Positions 18,760 to 19,415 of a stretch of DNA of 19,415 nucleotides are shown piece after piece. How positions within the stretch are numbered: position 1 is the first letter of the stretch; each line of letters opens with the position of its first letter. A program made the position numbers and the translations under genes. The notes beneath the pieces are model-generated. The model was not told where the DNA came from. It made no database searches and saw only the letters and a program-made list of their open reading frames with translations. Source of the DNA: Phlegmacium glaucopus (taxonomy: Eukaryota; Basidiomycota; Agaricomycetes; Agaricales; Cortinariaceae); assembly GCA_015039465.1 (NCBI GenBank), contig MU130357.1, positions 232,756 to 252,170 on the forward strand, written 5' to 3'.

Positions 18760-19415
18760 AAAAATATTCATCATTAACACTTTGATATATAATACGTCTA
18801 GTACTCGCACATGGACTTATCCTGTGTCTTCGATACTTTAAGAAAGATTTGAGACGTGTCATGGAATTTTAACCCGTCTTAGAAACCCAACTAGCAGTTA
18901 AGAGTCGACGTCATGATTTACGTTACATACTGGAAGTACGTAGACGCAGACCTACCTACTTTAAAAAGTTACTGTGTATACCCTTACTTCCAGAATTTGA
19001 AAGAGTGGTGGTATAAACCCGACGAAAACAAGTACTTAGGTAGGCTGTTCAAAGACTACGTAGACCTTAACTAAAAAGGTATGCTCTGTGAAGTAGTTAC
19101 CTACTCTAATGTGTCAGACGGAAATATTGAAACCCCCCTTTACCATAATAAGTCAGTCGTCTTTTAGTAAGTACACTACTTACAAGGGTTGGGATGGCTC
19201 GTTGTAGTCTACACTAAAACTTGGGATTACTAGGAAGACGACATGAACCACAACTATTAGGTCATCGGTGACTTCAACGTGTTAGGTCAAGGTTATTAGG
19301 TTGTAAGGTTCCGAGTCTCAGACTTTACTTACAACTGTACTTTTTACATTGTTACCATCATCATCTACCCTCACAACAACCGTGTTTCCATAAAATCTAA
19401 ATATTTTGTACTTTT
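18760..19415. other. String-reversed segment: upstream exon of the KDZ gene readable only as simple complement
   Basis: Neither strand has a usable frame here. Complementing each base without reversing and reading left to right gives an uninterrupted 189-codon frame from 18822 to 19388. It includes EAMKFFLNSAQYLKIGQNLW, HHHIWAAFVHESIRQVSD, DEITQSAFITLGGNG, SCDECSQPYRATSDVI and VTMVVVDGSVVGTK, followed by a GTATTT donor at 19389. These blocks match the region that precedes the HCAYDNC cysteine cluster in KDZ-associated proteins, which is exactly where the normally oriented exon starts. To the left, the same frame continues to about 18753 with one TAG at 18819-18821, preceded by NCETIYYADHERVPE. 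The left breakpoint is somewhere near 18,750-18,775. Confidence 0.88.

Overview
The window looks like mushroom-type basidiomycete (Agaricomycete) nuclear DNA. The genes carry many short GT-AG introns (about 48-77 nt). The families present are typical of that group: a TPR-CHAT protein beside a P-loop GTPase, expanded P450s, and a KDZ-type transposase with cysteine clusters. No species call is attempted.

Layout. (1) 1-297, minus: N-terminus of a P-loop GTPase, cut by the window edge. (2) 568-3392, minus: a TPR-CHAT gene with ten good 45-residue repeats, broken by four frameshifts and truncated inside CHAT. (3) 3720-4984, minus: the C-terminal half of a CLN3/battenin (Btn1) homologue, with a recoverable exon structure but two frame breaks. 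(4) 4985-7784, plus: cytochrome P450 copy A with its promoter, 11 exons, 503 aa, intact. (5) about 7894-10033, plus: the C-terminal third of a VWA8 homologue with a complete MIDAS but an in-frame TAG. (6) 10034-11062: spacer without a convincing gene. (7) 11063-13851, plus: P450 copy B, 505 aa, intact, a direct repeat of copy A. (8) 14353-15098: a 730-bp non-autonomous DNA transposon with TIRs and an 8-bp target-site duplication. (9) about 15553-17458: a 1.9-kb TIR element with palindromic subterminal arrays, hairpin-headed modules, minisatellites and a tRNA-like relic. (10) about 17486 to the end: the terminal part of what is probably a KDZ transposon, with a structured subterminal array followed by its transposase gene on the minus strand.

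The most striking observation is at the right edge. From about 18,750-18,775 to 19,415 neither strand codes, but the base-by-base complement read left to right (not the reverse complement) gives a 189-codon open frame. That frame is the missing upstream part of the KDZ protein and ends in a splice donor. The segment is therefore string-reversed relative to the rest of the gene. Biological inversion cannot do this, so it is most likely a data or assembly artefact.

The two P450 copies are the only clearly intact genes. Copy A lies exactly between the broken 5' ends of two unrelated genes (CLN3 and VWA8), suggesting that insertion of the duplicated segment accompanied loss of the DNA between them. 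All functions are inferred by reading conserved motifs by eye; no database search was run.
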